Shown here piece after piece: positions 30,377 to 37,912 of a DNA stretch of 37,912 bases (position 1 is its first letter; each line of letters opens with the position of its first letter). The stretch spans positions 1-37,912 of IMG/VR virus record IMGVR_UViG_3300048833_000763; one strand, given 5' to 3'. The notes beneath the pieces are model-generated. The model did not search any database, was not told where the DNA came from, and saw only the letters and a program-made list of their open reading frames with translations. The translations under genes and the position numbers were made by a program. The stretch is from a virus.

Positions 30377-31357
30377 ATGCCAGCCCCAAAACTCCAGCCG
30401 ACCGACCCCGGCACCGCAATCCAGATCGTCAGCCAGACACCGCCGGAACTCGCCGCGCAAGAGGCGACGATGCGCACAGCCGTTGAGGCGTTTGGCGATG
30501 ACCAGCGCGCCGTGACGCTGCTTATCGGACAGCGCATCGGAAGGCGCCAAGTACTCAGCTCGCTTTCCAAACTGGTAACGGTTACCGACCTCGAAGACCT
30601 CAAACGCATAAAGGAATCAAGGGATTACGTCGGGTACCAAACGAGAGACGACGCCGGAGAGCTGGTAACGGTTACCAGTTGGGCAGAGTACTGCACGCTT
30701 GTCGAGCTGCGCTCGCGCGAGTCAGTCGACCTCGACCTCAAGAGCTACGAGGCGCTCGGCGCCGAGTGCTTCAACGCCCTGCGCACTCTAGGCATTGGCC
30801 CGGCCAAAATGCGCGAACTGCGCCGCGCCGCACTGCCGGAGGCCGACAGCGCCGCGCTGATTGAGCTGGCCAAGGCGGGTGACAAGGACGCCGTCCTTGA
30901 CCTGGCCGAGGACCTTATCGCCCGACATGCCGAGGAAAAGGCGGCGGCCGCGAGAGCACTGGATGACGCACGTGGCGACATCGAGGCCAAAGAAAAGCGC
31001 GGGGACGATCGAGAGCGTGAGATTGAATCCCTCAACAAGCAGTTGAGAAAGGCGCGCCTCGAAGCCAGCCGTGCCACGCCCGACGAGACTGCCGCCAAAC
31101 TGCGCGAGAAGTGCCAAGCCGCCGCGTTTCAGTGCCGGGCGGATATCTCGTACTTGGGCGCCGACGCGGACAGCCTCCACAACCGCTTCACCCAGCTTCG
31201 CGCGCACGCCGCAGACCAGGGCAACCTCACCGCCCATGACGCCTACCTGGGCGGCCTCATCGGCGAAGTGATGGCCGCACTGCGATCGCTCCGCGACGAG
31301 ATCGGCCTACCCATCGTCGGCGACCACGGCGACCCGAACTGGTCGATGGGGGGCTGA
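30377..31357 (+). CDS. Early protein with coiled coil and palindromic DNA sites, 326 aa
   Basis: The ATG at 30377-30379 has AAGGA upstream. The N-terminal region is mixed, with two copies of a short LVTVT motif (residues about 66-70 and 96-100) encoded by palindromic DNA. The middle has an HhH-like GIGPAKMRELRRAALPEADS, and residues about 190-240 form a charged coiled coil (ARALDDARGDIEAKEKRGDD, REREIESLNKQLRKARLEAS). I do not recognise a family, but it is just upstream of the transposase and may help transposition or replication. Function is unproven. Confidence 0.72.
   Translation: MPAPKLQPTDPGTAIQIVSQTPPELAAQEATMRTAVEAFGDDQRAVTLLIGQRIGRRQVLSSLSKLVTVTDLEDLKRIKESRDYVGYQTRDDAGELVTVTSWAEYCTLVELRSRESVDLDLKSYEALGAECFNALRTLGIGPAKMRELRRAALPEADSAALIELAKAGDKDAVLDLAEDLIARHAEEKAAAARALDDARGDIEAKEKRGDDREREIESLNKQLRKARLEASRATPDETAAKLREKCQAAAFQCRADISYLGADADSLHNRFTQLRAHAADQGNLTAHDAYLGGLIGEVMAALRSLRDEIGLPIVGDHGDPNWSMGG
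30574..30586. repeat. Palindrome copy 1, GGTAACGGTTACC
   Basis: Perfect six-bp arms around a central G. It encodes VTVT in the 326-aa gene. The identical 13-mer recurs exactly 90 bp downstream. Such a pair is unlikely by chance and resembles binding sites for a dimeric DNA-binding protein. Confidence 0.85.
30662..30678. repeat. Palindrome copy 2, CTGGTAACGGTTACCAG
   Basis: Perfect eight-bp arms around a central G, containing the same 13-mer as the copy at 30574-30586. The two centres (30580 and 30670) are 90 bp apart, about eight and a half helical turns. Candidate binding site for an early phage protein or the transposase. Confidence 0.85.
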
Positions 31358-31359
31358 GC

Positions 31360-33156
31360 ATGGCTGCCGCGCTCGCACCCGCGATGTTCGAAGCATTGGC
31401 CACGGTGGCGCAAGCCGCCGAAGCCGCGGGACACGGTGGCCGCACGGCGATCTACAGCGCCGCAGCGGCCCGCATGGGCATGTCGGTGGGCACTTTGCTG
31501 GCGCGCCTCAAGCAAGTGCGTGCGACCGCTCCGCGCAAGCGACGCGCGGATGCGGGCGGCACGTCACTAACGCGAGAGGAGGCGGTGCTGATCGCCGCGA
31601 CGGTGGAGGAAACGCGACGCTTGACCAGCACTGGTGAACTGGCGCTGGACGAAGCCGTACGAGCGTTGCGCGACGCGGGCAAGATTCAGGCGGGCCGCGT
31701 GGACACTAGCACCGGCGAGTTCTTCCCGCTCTCTACGTCTGCAATCCGCCGCGCCCTGCGGCAATACCACTGCCACCCCGGACAGCTCGCCGCGCCGACC
31801 GCGTCGATGTCGCTGCGCAGTGAGCACCCCAACCATTACTGGCAGATCGACGCGTCGGTCAGCCGCCAGTTCTACCTCGCGCCCAGCGGCACCGAAGTCA
31901 TGAGCCGCGCCGAGTACTACCGCGGCAAGCCGGCCAACTTCGAGCGGATCAACGACAAGCGATTGATTCGTTACGACATCGTTGACCACACCACCGGTTA
32001 TATCCGGCTGTTCTACGTGCTGCGCGCCGAGAGCGCGCTCAACTCCGCATCGGCGCTGATCTATGCGATGACGCCGGCCGAGGGCATCGCTATGCACGGC
32101 GTGCCGCGGATGCTGGGCATGGACAAGGGCACGCTCAACGCGACGATGCAGAACCTCTGCGATGCCTTGGGCATTGAGGTGTACGCGCACGCCAAGGGCA
32201 ACCCGCGCGCCATCGGCTCTGCCGAGGGCGGCCATAACCTGATCGAGACGACGTTCGAGGCCAACCTCAAGCTGCGCGCGCCGGTGGTGTCGATCGAGGA
32301 GATCAACCGGCTGGCGGACGAGTGGTGCCGCGCCTACAACGCCACGCGCACACACTCCCGTACGGGCATGTCGCGCCGGGATGCGTGGTTGCGGATCACG
32401 CCTGCGCAACTGCGTCTGGCGCCGTCTCCGGAGGTGCTGCGCGAGCTGGCGATGGCCAACCCGAAGATCTGCACCGTGCGCGACCAGCGCATCAAGTTCG
32501 GCGGCCAGAAATGGGACGTGCGCGATCTGCCGGGCGTGTTCGAACTGCAGAAGCTGCGCGTGGCCGTCAATGCGTTCGATAGCGACAGCGTGCGCATTCT
32601 GGTCACCGGCGAAGACGGGCGGCCGGCGCATTTCCTGGCACCGCGCGTGCAGCTCGGCGAGTGGGGATTCGGGGTCAACGACGCATGTGTGGGCGAAGGT
32701 TTCCGCTCGATGCCGGACTCACCCGTCGACGCCGTGCGCAAAGAGATTTCCCGCGTGGCCATGGGTGCGCGCACCGACGCCGAAGCTGCCGCAGCCCGCA
32801 AGGCCAAGCGTGTGGCGTTCGGCGGCGAACTTGCGCCCGAGCAACGCTGGCGCGCAGCGAATGTGCCTGATGCGCTGCCACGCGCTGGTACGCCAAACGA
32901 CGTGCAGGCACCCGACCGCGTCGAGCCGCAGCGCCCGCTGCCGACGATCCGCCCCGAGTACACGCCGACCCCGCTGTCGCACCTGGAAATGGCGCGCGGC
33001 ATGAAGCGCCTCCTGGAGGCCCGCGGCGGCACCTGGAGCACGGAGCTGTACGTGCGCATGACGGCCCTGTGGCCTGACGGCCTGCCCGAGGAGCGCCTGG
33101 ACGAATCCCTGCCGGCGCTGCTGCGCGGCGGCCTGCGCGTGGCGGGTGCGGCATGA
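31360..33156 (+). CDS. DDE transposase of the Tn552/BcepMu type (TnpA), 598 aa
   Basis: The ATG at 31360 lies two bases after the previous stop, with a G-rich site upstream. It catalyses integration and replicative transposition. N-terminal 60 residues carry an HTH (YSAAAARMGMSVGTLLARLK). The rve/RNase-H core has D164 in YWQID, D255 in MLGMDKG and E289 in GNPRAIGSAEGGH, with 33 residues between D255 and E289. A Mu-C-type beta barrel is near 400-440 (VRILVTGEDGRPAHFLAPRV). The C-terminal region is charged and may bind the ATPase. Sequence and pairing with an ExeA-like ATPase fit the BcepMu-type module rather than MuA. Confidence 0.93.
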   Translation: MAAALAPAMFEALATVAQAAEAAGHGGRTAIYSAAAARMGMSVGTLLARLKQVRATAPRKRRADAGGTSLTREEAVLIAATVEETRRLTSTGELALDEAVRALRDAGKIQAGRVDTSTGEFFPLSTSAIRRALRQYHCHPGQLAAPTASMSLRSEHPNHYWQIDASVSRQFYLAPSGTEVMSRAEYYRGKPANFERINDKRLIRYDIVDHTTGYIRLFYVLRAESALNSASALIYAMTPAEGIAMHGVPRMLGMDKGTLNATMQNLCDALGIEVYAHAKGNPRAIGSAEGGHNLIETTFEANLKLRAPVVSIEEINRLADEWCRAYNATRTHSRTGMSRRDAWLRITPAQLRLAPSPEVLRELAMANPKICTVRDQRIKFGGQKWDVRDLPGVFELQKLRVAVNAFDSDSVRILVTGEDGRPAHFLAPRVQLGEWGFGVNDACVGEGFRSMPDSPVDAVRKEISRVAMGARTDAEAAAARKAKRVAFGGELAPEQRWRAANVPDALPRAGTPNDVQAPDRVEPQRPLPTIRPEYTPTPLSHLEMARGMKRLLEARGGTWSTELYVRMTALWPDGLPEERLDESLPALLRGGLRVAGAA

Positions 33157-34280
33157 GCCTCAAAGCTGCCCTGACCGAGGCGCGCATCCCGATCGCCGAG
33201 CTGGCGCGCGCCACCCGCGCATCGCGGACGGCGCTGTCCTTGTTGATCAACCGCGACGTCTGGCCGGCGAACAACCAGGCCGAACTGCGCAATCAGATTA
33301 AGTCGTTCTTCCGCGAACGCGGCCTGCCGCTGGCTGGCGTGTTCGCAAATGAAAAGCCCCGAAGCGTTCGAGCGCCTCGGGGCCGAGTTGTCAACCCCAC
33401 CACTGAGGAGACAGACGCCATGATAACCCACTGCATCAAACTCACGCCTAAAGCGCGTGCGCATTTCAATCTGACCGCTGATCCATTCGGCGAATGCCAG
33501 GAACCGGCCGACGTTTATATGTCGCCCGATATTCGCTACGTGCGCGAAACCCTGTGGAGCACCGCGCGTCACGGTGGTTTTGTGGCCATCGTCGGTGAAT
33601 CCGGCGCCGGCAAAACCACGATCCGAGAGGAACTGATCGAGCGCCTGCGCCGCGATGAACAGCCGGTGCACGTGATTCAGCCGTATGTGCTGGCGATGGA
33701 GGAAACCGACAACACCGGCAAGACGCTGCGCGCGGTGCACATCGCGGAGGCCGTCATGCGGACCATCGCGCCGCTGCAATCCATTCGCAGCAGTCCGGAA
33801 GCACGGTTTGACCAGGTGCACCAGGCGCTTTGCAACAGTTTCCGTGCTGGCATGCGCCACGTCATTTTGATTGAGGAAGCCCACTGCCTGCCGGTGGCCA
33901 CGTTGAAGCACCTGAAGCGGTTTCTGGAATTGAAAGACGGCATGAAGCGCCTGCTGGGGATCGTGCTACTAGCCCAGCCGGAACTGCTGAAGAAACTCAG
34001 CACCGCCAACGCCAGTTTGCGCGAGGTGACCCAGCGCATCGAGATCGTGCAACTGGCGCCGCTGGCTCAGGCTGGCGATTACCTCAAGCACCGATTCGCC
34101 CGCGCGGGAACCAGCCTGGACGCCGTGATTGAACCAGCCGCCGTCGACGCCCTGCGCGCGACGCTGGGCGACGTTTATCCGCAGGCCCTGCACAACCTCC
34201 TCGCGCGCTCGATGAACACCGCCGCGACGGTTGGGGCGCCGCTGGTTACGAAAGAGATGGTGCGGGAGGGCGGGCGATGA
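33153..34280 (+). CDS. AAA+ transposition ATPase with N-terminal HTH (TnpB/MuB-like), 375 aa
   Basis: The ATG overlaps the transposase stop (ATGA). Residues about 1-58 are an XRE/MuB-like helix-turn-helix (ELARATRASRTALSLLINRD). Residues 90-375 are an ExeA/TniB-type ATPase: Walker A GESGAGKTT at 148-156, Walker B VILIEEAH at 237-244, then LLAQPELLKKL and QRIEIVQLAPL. It should bind target DNA and stimulate the transposase. The linker contains a GC hairpin (33356-33383) and an internal GAGGAG plus ATG at 33421, so a shorter ATPase-only product may be made. Confidence 0.93.
   Translation: MSLKAALTEARIPIAELARATRASRTALSLLINRDVWPANNQAELRNQIKSFFRERGLPLAGVFANEKPRSVRAPRGRVVNPTTEETDAMITHCIKLTPKARAHFNLTADPFGECQEPADVYMSPDIRYVRETLWSTARHGGFVAIVGESGAGKTTIREELIERLRRDEQPVHVIQPYVLAMEETDNTGKTLRAVHIAEAVMRTIAPLQSIRSSPEARFDQVHQALCNSFRAGMRHVILIEEAHCLPVATLKHLKRFLELKDGMKRLLGIVLLAQPELLKKLSTANASLREVTQRIEIVQLAPLAQAGDYLKHRFARAGTSLDAVIEPAAVDALRATLGDVYPQALHNLLARSMNTAATVGAPLVTKEMVREGGR
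33356..33383 (+). other. Hairpin before internal start in the ATPase gene
   Basis: The stem is GCCCCGA/TCGGGGC, then one A-C mismatch, GCG/CGC, one T-G wobble and a TCGA loop. It is preceded by AAAA. It lies in the linker between the HTH and ATPase domains. Thirty-seven bases later, ATG 33421 has GAGGAG nine bases upstream. The hairpin could slow ribosomes or protect an internally started message. Confidence 0.5.
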
Positions 34281-34627
34281 GCACGCACCGCACTTTCACC
34301 ATTGAGGCGTGCGAGGACTTCCAGATCACGCTGGAGATCGACCTGCGTGTGATGCACGCGGCAACCGCCGCCGAGGTCAACAGTTTCTGGCACGAATCCG
34401 AACGCGTGCTGGCGTATGCCCAAGGCGACGCGGTGCGGGCTGTTGCGCTGCGTGCGGCCCTGTTCCTCCTGGAAAAGCTGCTCGCCGGCTGCGGCACGCA
34501 CCTGGCGCTGGAGGCGCTCAGCAAGGCGGAGGGATGGCCGATCGAACACGGCATCACGGTGCTCGAATTCGAAGTCCCGGAACTGGACCTGCACTTCCTC
34601 CAGATCCTGCAGGAGAGCGTTCGATGA
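34277..34627 (+). CDS. DUF2528-like early protein, 116 aa
   Basis: The ATG overlaps the ATPase stop. The sequence FTIEACEDFQITLEIDLRVM, TAAEVNSFWHESERVLAYAQ, GDAVRAVALRAALFLLEKLL, GWPIEHGITVLEFEVPELDL follows the DUF2528 pattern found in Xanthomonadales prophages, as I recall it: the E+D strand, NxFW and a GWP-G-I loop. Soluble, acidic, function unknown. In this operon it is between transposition genes and accessory genes. Confidence 0.72.
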   Translation: MSTHRTFTIEACEDFQITLEIDLRVMHAATAAEVNSFWHESERVLAYAQGDAVRAVALRAALFLLEKLLAGCGTHLALEALSKAEGWPIEHGITVLEFEVPELDLHFLQILQESVR

Positions 34628-35013
34628 ACACCGAAGCCCTCACCGAAGACCTCGCTGCCGTCCTGGAAAAGCACGAAACCACTGGTGCGATAAAGGCCAC
34701 GCTGGGCGGACTGATCGTGCTCGCTGCGTCACCTGCAGGGCGCTCCCTGATCGAGCGTTACATCGCGGGCGCAACGCTGTTCGCCGTCGACGACACCAGC
34801 AGCACGGTGCTCTGCCACAGATCGCCGATGTCACATAACGCCGGGTTGCTCACGGCACTACTCGTCAGCGTCACGCCGCACCAGCTGCGCGGCGTGCTGA
34901 CGGGAGTCGTCGAAGAAATCAACGAAGTGAAAGCCCAGCTCGCTACGCCAAAACCCTGCAATTGCAGCATGTGTTCGCCGCCAATCTTCGTGGACAACGG
35001 GAGCAAGTCATGA
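34624..35013 (+). CDS. Early hypothetical protein with Cys cluster, 129 aa
   Basis: The ATG overlaps the previous stop (ATGA). The N-terminal 30 residues are acidic and helical, the centre holds a hydrophobic ATLGGLIVLAASPAG and ERYIAGATLFAVD, and the C-terminus has a CNCSMC cluster followed by PPIFVDNGS. The CxCxxC pattern could bind a metal. No family recognised. Confidence 0.68.
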   Translation: MNTEALTEDLAAVLEKHETTGAIKATLGGLIVLAASPAGRSLIERYIAGATLFAVDDTSSTVLCHRSPMSHNAGLLTALLVSVTPHQLRGVLTGVVEEINEVKAQLATPKPCNCSMCSPPIFVDNGSKS

Positions 35014-35450
35014 CACGCACAATCATCACCCTGCTTTTACTCACCCTGGCGCTCCCACTGGCCGCCAAGGACACCGCGTTGACGCCTGCCTGGAATGGCA
35101 TGTGGTCCGACGCCACCGGGCAGCACCGTTGCGCCATACGCATCGCCGATGGCAAGTCCAGTCGGCTCACTGTGCTGTGTCACATGGGACCGGATGGAGT
35201 GTTTGCGGACCTCACGCCGATGCCGGATCCGGGCTGGCAGATATTCGTCGACGCCACGCTGCAGGATTTCGGCGCACCTGGTGGCGGCCACTTCCGCTGG
35301 GGCCAGATCAGCTGGCACGGGCTCTGCGATGCCTCCGGCCCGTTCATCGTGGCCAACATCTACAGCGCACCGGTAGCTCGGGACGTCACGTTCCGGCCCG
35401 TCGCGGTGACCGATCCGGCCGCCCTGTGCAGCACCGGAGCACGCCCATGA
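35010..35450 (+). CDS. Exported early protein, 146 aa
   Basis: The ATG at 35010-35012 overlaps the previous stop. A typical Sec signal peptide (MTRTIITLLLLTLALPLAAK, cleavage likely after LAA near residue 19) precedes a beta-rich mature domain with NGMWSDATGQHRC and repeated Gly/Asp turns. There are four Cys in the mature part, which may form two disulphides in the periplasm. No lipobox. The family is unknown. An exported protein in the transposition operon is unusual and could act in superinfection exclusion or envelope modification; this is inference. Confidence 0.75.
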   Translation: MTRTIITLLLLTLALPLAAKDTALTPAWNGMWSDATGQHRCAIRIADGKSSRLTVLCHMGPDGVFADLTPMPDPGWQIFVDATLQDFGAPGGGHFRWGQISWHGLCDASGPFIVANIYSAPVARDVTFRPVAVTDPAALCSTGARP

Positions 35451-35746
35451 GCCGCCCGATATCACTGCGCACACGGACCAACACGCAAATGGCTGCGGCG
35501 CTGCACCGCTGCGTTGAGGCCCTCGTGGAACTCGATCGGATGGGCTGCGAAGTCCACGCGCTGACCGTCGTAGACCAACGCCCAGCGCTGTTGATTGCGC
35601 CTCCACCGGGCGACCTGGTCGGCGCCGTGCGGATGCACGCAAACAGCCAGGGCAAGCGCGAGGCGCTGTGGATCGCCCAGGTGGCCGGCTGCCGCGTCGA
35701 GTGGAGCGCCAACCCACCGACCCTGCACGCCGTCCGCGGATCGTGA
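35447..35746 (+). CDS. Early hypothetical protein, 99 aa
   Basis: The ATG overlaps the previous stop (ATGA). The N-terminus MSRPISLRTRTNTQMAAALH then RCVEALVELDRMGCEVHALT, with a strand VVDQRPALLIAPPPG, gives a small alpha/beta protein. Similar proteins with a LHRCVEAL start are found in related prophages, to my recollection, without a known role. No motif for catalysis. Confidence 0.68.
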   Translation: MSRPISLRTRTNTQMAAALHRCVEALVELDRMGCEVHALTVVDQRPALLIAPPPGDLVGAVRMHANSQGKREALWIAQVAGCRVEWSANPPTLHAVRGS

Positions 35747-35910
35747 TCGACGACGACGATGAACTCCCGCCGGTGATCGGCGAGCGGTACCGAGACGTTC
35801 TGTTCGACATCACCGGCGTGACCACAAACCACCAAGGAAACGAAAATGGCAAAGAGCAACAAGGTGAGGATCAAGGCCGAGGCCGCAATCGGCGTGCCGC
35901 AGAGCATTGA
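35743..35910 (+). CDS. Possible small acidic ORF before gam, 55 aa
   Basis: A GTG at 35743-35745 overlaps the preceding stop (GTGA) and opens 55 codons whose first 27 (IDDDDELPPVIGERYRDVLF...) look protein-like. The last third overlaps gam out of frame and is Gln/Arg-rich. It could be a genuine small protein or a passive leader that couples gam translation. Confidence 0.35.
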   Translation: MIDDDDELPPVIGERYRDVLFDITGVTTNHQGNENGKEQQGEDQGRGRNRRAAEH

Positions 35911-36376
35911 CGAGGTGAACAACGCGATCGCTGAGATCGGCGTAGCCCAGCGCGAGCGCGACAGAATCCAGGCCGACATGAACGATTCACTGGCCGCCAC
36001 GCGCGAAGCCTGGGAGGCGCAAGCCGCGCCGTACGCAGCGCGCATCAAGGAACTGACCTCAAGCGTGCAGCTCTACTGCGAGGCCCACCGGGACGAGCTG
36101 ACGCAGCACGGCAAGACCAAGACCGCCCGCCTGGCCGCGGGCGAGGTGAGCTGGCGCAAGCGGCCGCCTTCAGTGGTCGTGCGCGGCGCTAAGTTGGTCC
36201 TGGAGGCACTCAAGCGCCTGGATCTGACGCGGTTTATCAGGACAAAGGAGGAGATCAACAAGGAAGCCGTTCTGGCCGAACCGGAGATCGCCGACCAGGT
36301 GAAAGGGCTGTCCGTCACACAGGGCGAAGATTTCGTGATCAAGCCTTGGGATACGCAGCTGGAGCAAGTGGCATGA
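35846..36376 (+). CDS. gam: Gam-like host nuclease inhibitor, 176 aa
   Basis: The ATG has AAGGAAAC upstream. The sequence SIDEVNNAIAEIGVAQRERD, PYAARIKELTSSVQLYCEAH, LAAGEVSWRKRPPSVVV, and the ending FVIKPWDTQLEQV fit the Mu Gam family, which binds DNA ends as a Ku-like dimer and protects them from host exonucleases. The long N-terminal helix and the IKELTSSVQ heptads are typical. Size (Mu Gam is 174 aa) agrees closely. Confidence 0.95.
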   Translation: MAKSNKVRIKAEAAIGVPQSIDEVNNAIAEIGVAQRERDRIQADMNDSLAATREAWEAQAAPYAARIKELTSSVQLYCEAHRDELTQHGKTKTARLAAGEVSWRKRPPSVVVRGAKLVLEALKRLDLTRFIRTKEEINKEAVLAEPEIADQVKGLSVTQGEDFVIKPWDTQLEQVA

Positions 36377-36669
36377 AGGCAATCAAAGTCACCAAGCCAG
36401 CCGCGGGTCCCGGTGAGGTTTTGCTCAATCTGACGTACGTAGAGGCATCGTACATCCGGGTCCTGCTCAGGAACGTCGGCGGGCATCGACGGGATACCTG
36501 TCGCGCGATCGGCGAGGCAATGGACACCGAGCTGCAGGAGTCGGGGGTTGTCGTGCCGCTGCATCCTGATTCATTCATGTTGAAGACCATTGAAGCGTCC
36601 GGCACTGCTGATGAGTTTGCTGGATGTGTGCTGGGGGCGTTGGCGAGCGCGAAGGGAGAGCCCGCATGA
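36373..36669 (+). CDS. Early hypothetical protein, 98 aa
   Basis: The ATG at 36373-36375 overlaps the gam stop (ATGA). The sequence has an N-terminal strand MKAIKVTKP, a helix LTYVEASYIRVLLRNVGGHR, and a C-terminal Ala/Gly-rich helix. Soluble, no recognised family. Position between gam and the DUF2786 gene. Confidence 0.65.
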   Translation: MKAIKVTKPAAGPGEVLLNLTYVEASYIRVLLRNVGGHRRDTCRAIGEAMDTELQESGVVVPLHPDSFMLKTIEASGTADEFAGCVLGALASAKGEPA

Positions 36670-37352
36670 CCCGCGCGGAAGCCCTCAAAAAGGTCAAGAA
36701 GCTCCTGCGCCTGGGCAAGTCGAACAACGTCCACGAGGCGGCCGCAGCAATGCGCCAGGCGCAGGCGCTGATGCAGCAGCACGCGATCGACGAACGGGAC
36801 GTTAAGGAACACGATCCTGACGAAGTGGGCGGCGAACGCACCGCGCCTGCACGCGGCAAGGTGCCCCCGGTCTACGCGGTTGCACTCCAGCGCGCCGTGG
36901 CTATGGCGTTCGGTTGCGAGGCCCTCATCGATCAGATTGGCTGGTCGCAACATGCCCACGAGTTCATCGGCCCGCGCAGTCGCGCGCAGATCTGCACCTA
37001 CGCGTACGCCGTGCTATTGCGCCAACTGGAGCGCGACAAGCGGGCGCACATCGCGCGCGTCCGTGTCCGGAAGAACCGCAACGCTCGCGGCGACGCGTTC
37101 GGCGTCGGCTGGGTGATTGGCGTGGAATCGGTGCTGCAGATCTGGAACCCATCGGTTGGCGAAAGAGCGCAAATCGAGGATTTCCGGACTAGGAAGTATC
37201 CGAATCTCCGGAGTTTCACGGCCAATGCACGGGAGTCGAAAGCCGTGTCATTTGGCGACCACGTGCGCGGCGTCGAGAACGGCAGGAAAGCCTCGCTGCT
37301 GCGCGGTGTCGGCGGGGACAAGAGCCAGCAACGGCAGCTGGAGGCGTCATGA
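36666..37352 (+). CDS. DUF2786 protein, 228 aa
   Basis: The ATG at 36666-36668 overlaps the previous stop. The N-terminal signature MTRAEALKKVKKLLRLGKSN, NVHEAAAAMRQAQALMQQH is DUF2786 (residues 1-42). The following domain has a conserved-looking VYAVALQRAVAMAFGCEALI, and the C-terminus is Arg/Lys-rich, suggesting nucleic-acid contact. Function of the family is unknown, but it is frequent in Mu-like early operons before gp16/GemA. Confidence 0.88.
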   Translation: MTRAEALKKVKKLLRLGKSNNVHEAAAAMRQAQALMQQHAIDERDVKEHDPDEVGGERTAPARGKVPPVYAVALQRAVAMAFGCEALIDQIGWSQHAHEFIGPRSRAQICTYAYAVLLRQLERDKRAHIARVRVRKNRNARGDAFGVGWVIGVESVLQIWNPSVGERAQIEDFRTRKYPNLRSFTANARESKAVSFGDHVRGVENGRKASLLRGVGGDKSQQRQLEAS

Positions 37353-37912
37353 GGCGCGTCTCCTCCGCTGATCAGATCCGCGCCCGCAAGCTGGCGGCGA
37401 TCCACATCGCCGCCGGTCAGCTCAAGCTCGACGACGACACCTATCGCTCAATTCTGGAGCGCGTGACGGGCAAACGTAGTGCGGCGGACCTCGAAACGCG
37501 CGAGGCCAGCGCCGTGCTCGACGAGCTGCGCCGCCTCGGCGCGGCGAACCCTCGCGCCGCCGGCAAACCGCACAACGCCGACAGACTGTCGGGCGAAATC
37601 GCCAAGATCGAGGCGCAACTGAGCGATATGCGGCTGCCGTGGTCCTATGCCGACGCGATCGGCAAGCGGATGTTCGGCATTGAGCGCGTGGCGTGGCTGC
37701 GCAAGCAGGCGCAGCTGGTGGCCGTGCTTGCGGCGCTGCATGTCGAGCAGGGAAAGCGCTCCATGCTGGCGGACATTCGCGCCCAATGCGCGGCGCTCGA
37801 TATCTCGATCGACGACCTCGAGCGCGAGCTGGGGCTGGCCGTGGGATGGCAGCGCAAGCAATCGGCACTCAAGGTTGTAACCGAGCACCTCAAAGGACGG
37901 GTGACGCAATGA
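37349..37912 (+). CDS. gemA: GemA / Mu gp16-like (DUF1018) regulatory protein, 187 aa
   Basis: The ATG overlaps the DUF2786 stop and the TGA is the last three bases of the window. The sequence RARKLAAIHIAAGQLKLDDD, TYRSILERVTGKRSAADLE, with WSYADAIGKRMFGIERVAWL in the centre, is the GemA/DUF1018 pattern. GemA is an early Mu-type protein reported to affect host gene expression and DNA topology. In Mu and relatives the late activator Mor follows shortly after, so the missing activator would be expected beyond the right edge. Confidence 0.93.
   Translation: MRRVSSADQIRARKLAAIHIAAGQLKLDDDTYRSILERVTGKRSAADLETREASAVLDELRRLGAANPRAAGKPHNADRLSGEIAKIEAQLSDMRLPWSYADAIGKRMFGIERVAWLRKQAQLVAVLAALHVEQGKRSMLADIRAQCAALDISIDDLERELGLAVGWQRKQSALKVVTEHLKGRVTQ

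Noticed and set aside
32334-33911. A 525-codon open frame on the minus strand
   Set aside because: It lies opposite the transposase and ATPase, is Arg/Ser/Ala-rich and crosses two well-supported genes; shadow frame.
1-37912. CRISPR array, tRNA or rRNA genes
   Set aside because: No regularly spaced repeats of 20-40 bases with unique spacers and no tRNA-like cloverleaf or rRNA sequence was seen on either strand.
1-37912. Phage ends and target duplications (attL/attR)
   Set aside because: Both window edges are stop codons of phage genes, so the ends are outside; no terminal repeat for the transposase could be identified inside.

Overview
The window is most of a transposable (Mu-type) bacteriophage or prophage from a high-GC proteobacterium. 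Genes are packed with 1-11 base overlaps (ATGA, TGATG, GTGA), and there is no tRNA, rRNA or clear bacterial housekeeping gene. The host is probably a beta- or gammaproteobacterium. The BcepMu-gp16-like and DUF2528-like proteins make me think of Burkholderiales or Xanthomonadales, but this is an inference. Both window edges coincide with stop codons of phage genes, so the phage ends, attachment sites and flanking host DNA are not included.

The layout is divergent around a switch at about 28.77-28.83 kb. Rightward from the switch (28834-37912, + strand) lies the early operon: a BcepMu gp16-type Cro/Ner-like protein, a Rha-family regulator, a coiled-coil protein, an IclR-type winged helix, a 326-aa protein carrying two palindromes, a DDE transposase of the Tn552/BcepMu type, its AAA+ ATPase partner, several small accessory proteins (one exported), Gam, a DUF2786 protein and GemA (Mu gp16). 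Leftward from the switch (28764-27200, - strand) lies a four-gene lysogeny operon: an XRE repressor without a peptidase domain, a two-TM protein sharing a C-terminal repressor motif, a tail-anchored coiled-coil protein and a small protein.

The late genes run leftward from 26786 to 1 in Mu order. They are lysis (SAR endolysin, membrane coiled coil, nested spanins), DUF2730, a winged helix, TerS, TerL, portal, DUF4031, F-like head morphogenesis, gpG, protease/scaffold I, DUF2190 cement, major capsid, neck and completion proteins, tail terminator, and major tail protein with an Ig-like domain. Next come the tail chaperones with a -1 frameshift, a very long tape measure (2139 aa) and tail-tip proteins. 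The head is Mu-like, the tail is long and apparently non-contractile, and the transposition module is BcepMu-like.

The most interesting signals are regulatory. A repeated element, (A/G)(A/G)TGGAAC-N6-CAGATGA, sits upstream of the lysis operon and upstream of the gene I equivalent, the same places as the Mu late promoters Plys and PI. A third copy on the opposite strand faces a 60-aa gene that points into the 3' end of the lysogeny operon. A near-perfect 16-bp inverted operator pair lies in the repressor/early intergenic region. No Mor/C-type activator is visible; it would be expected just beyond the right edge.
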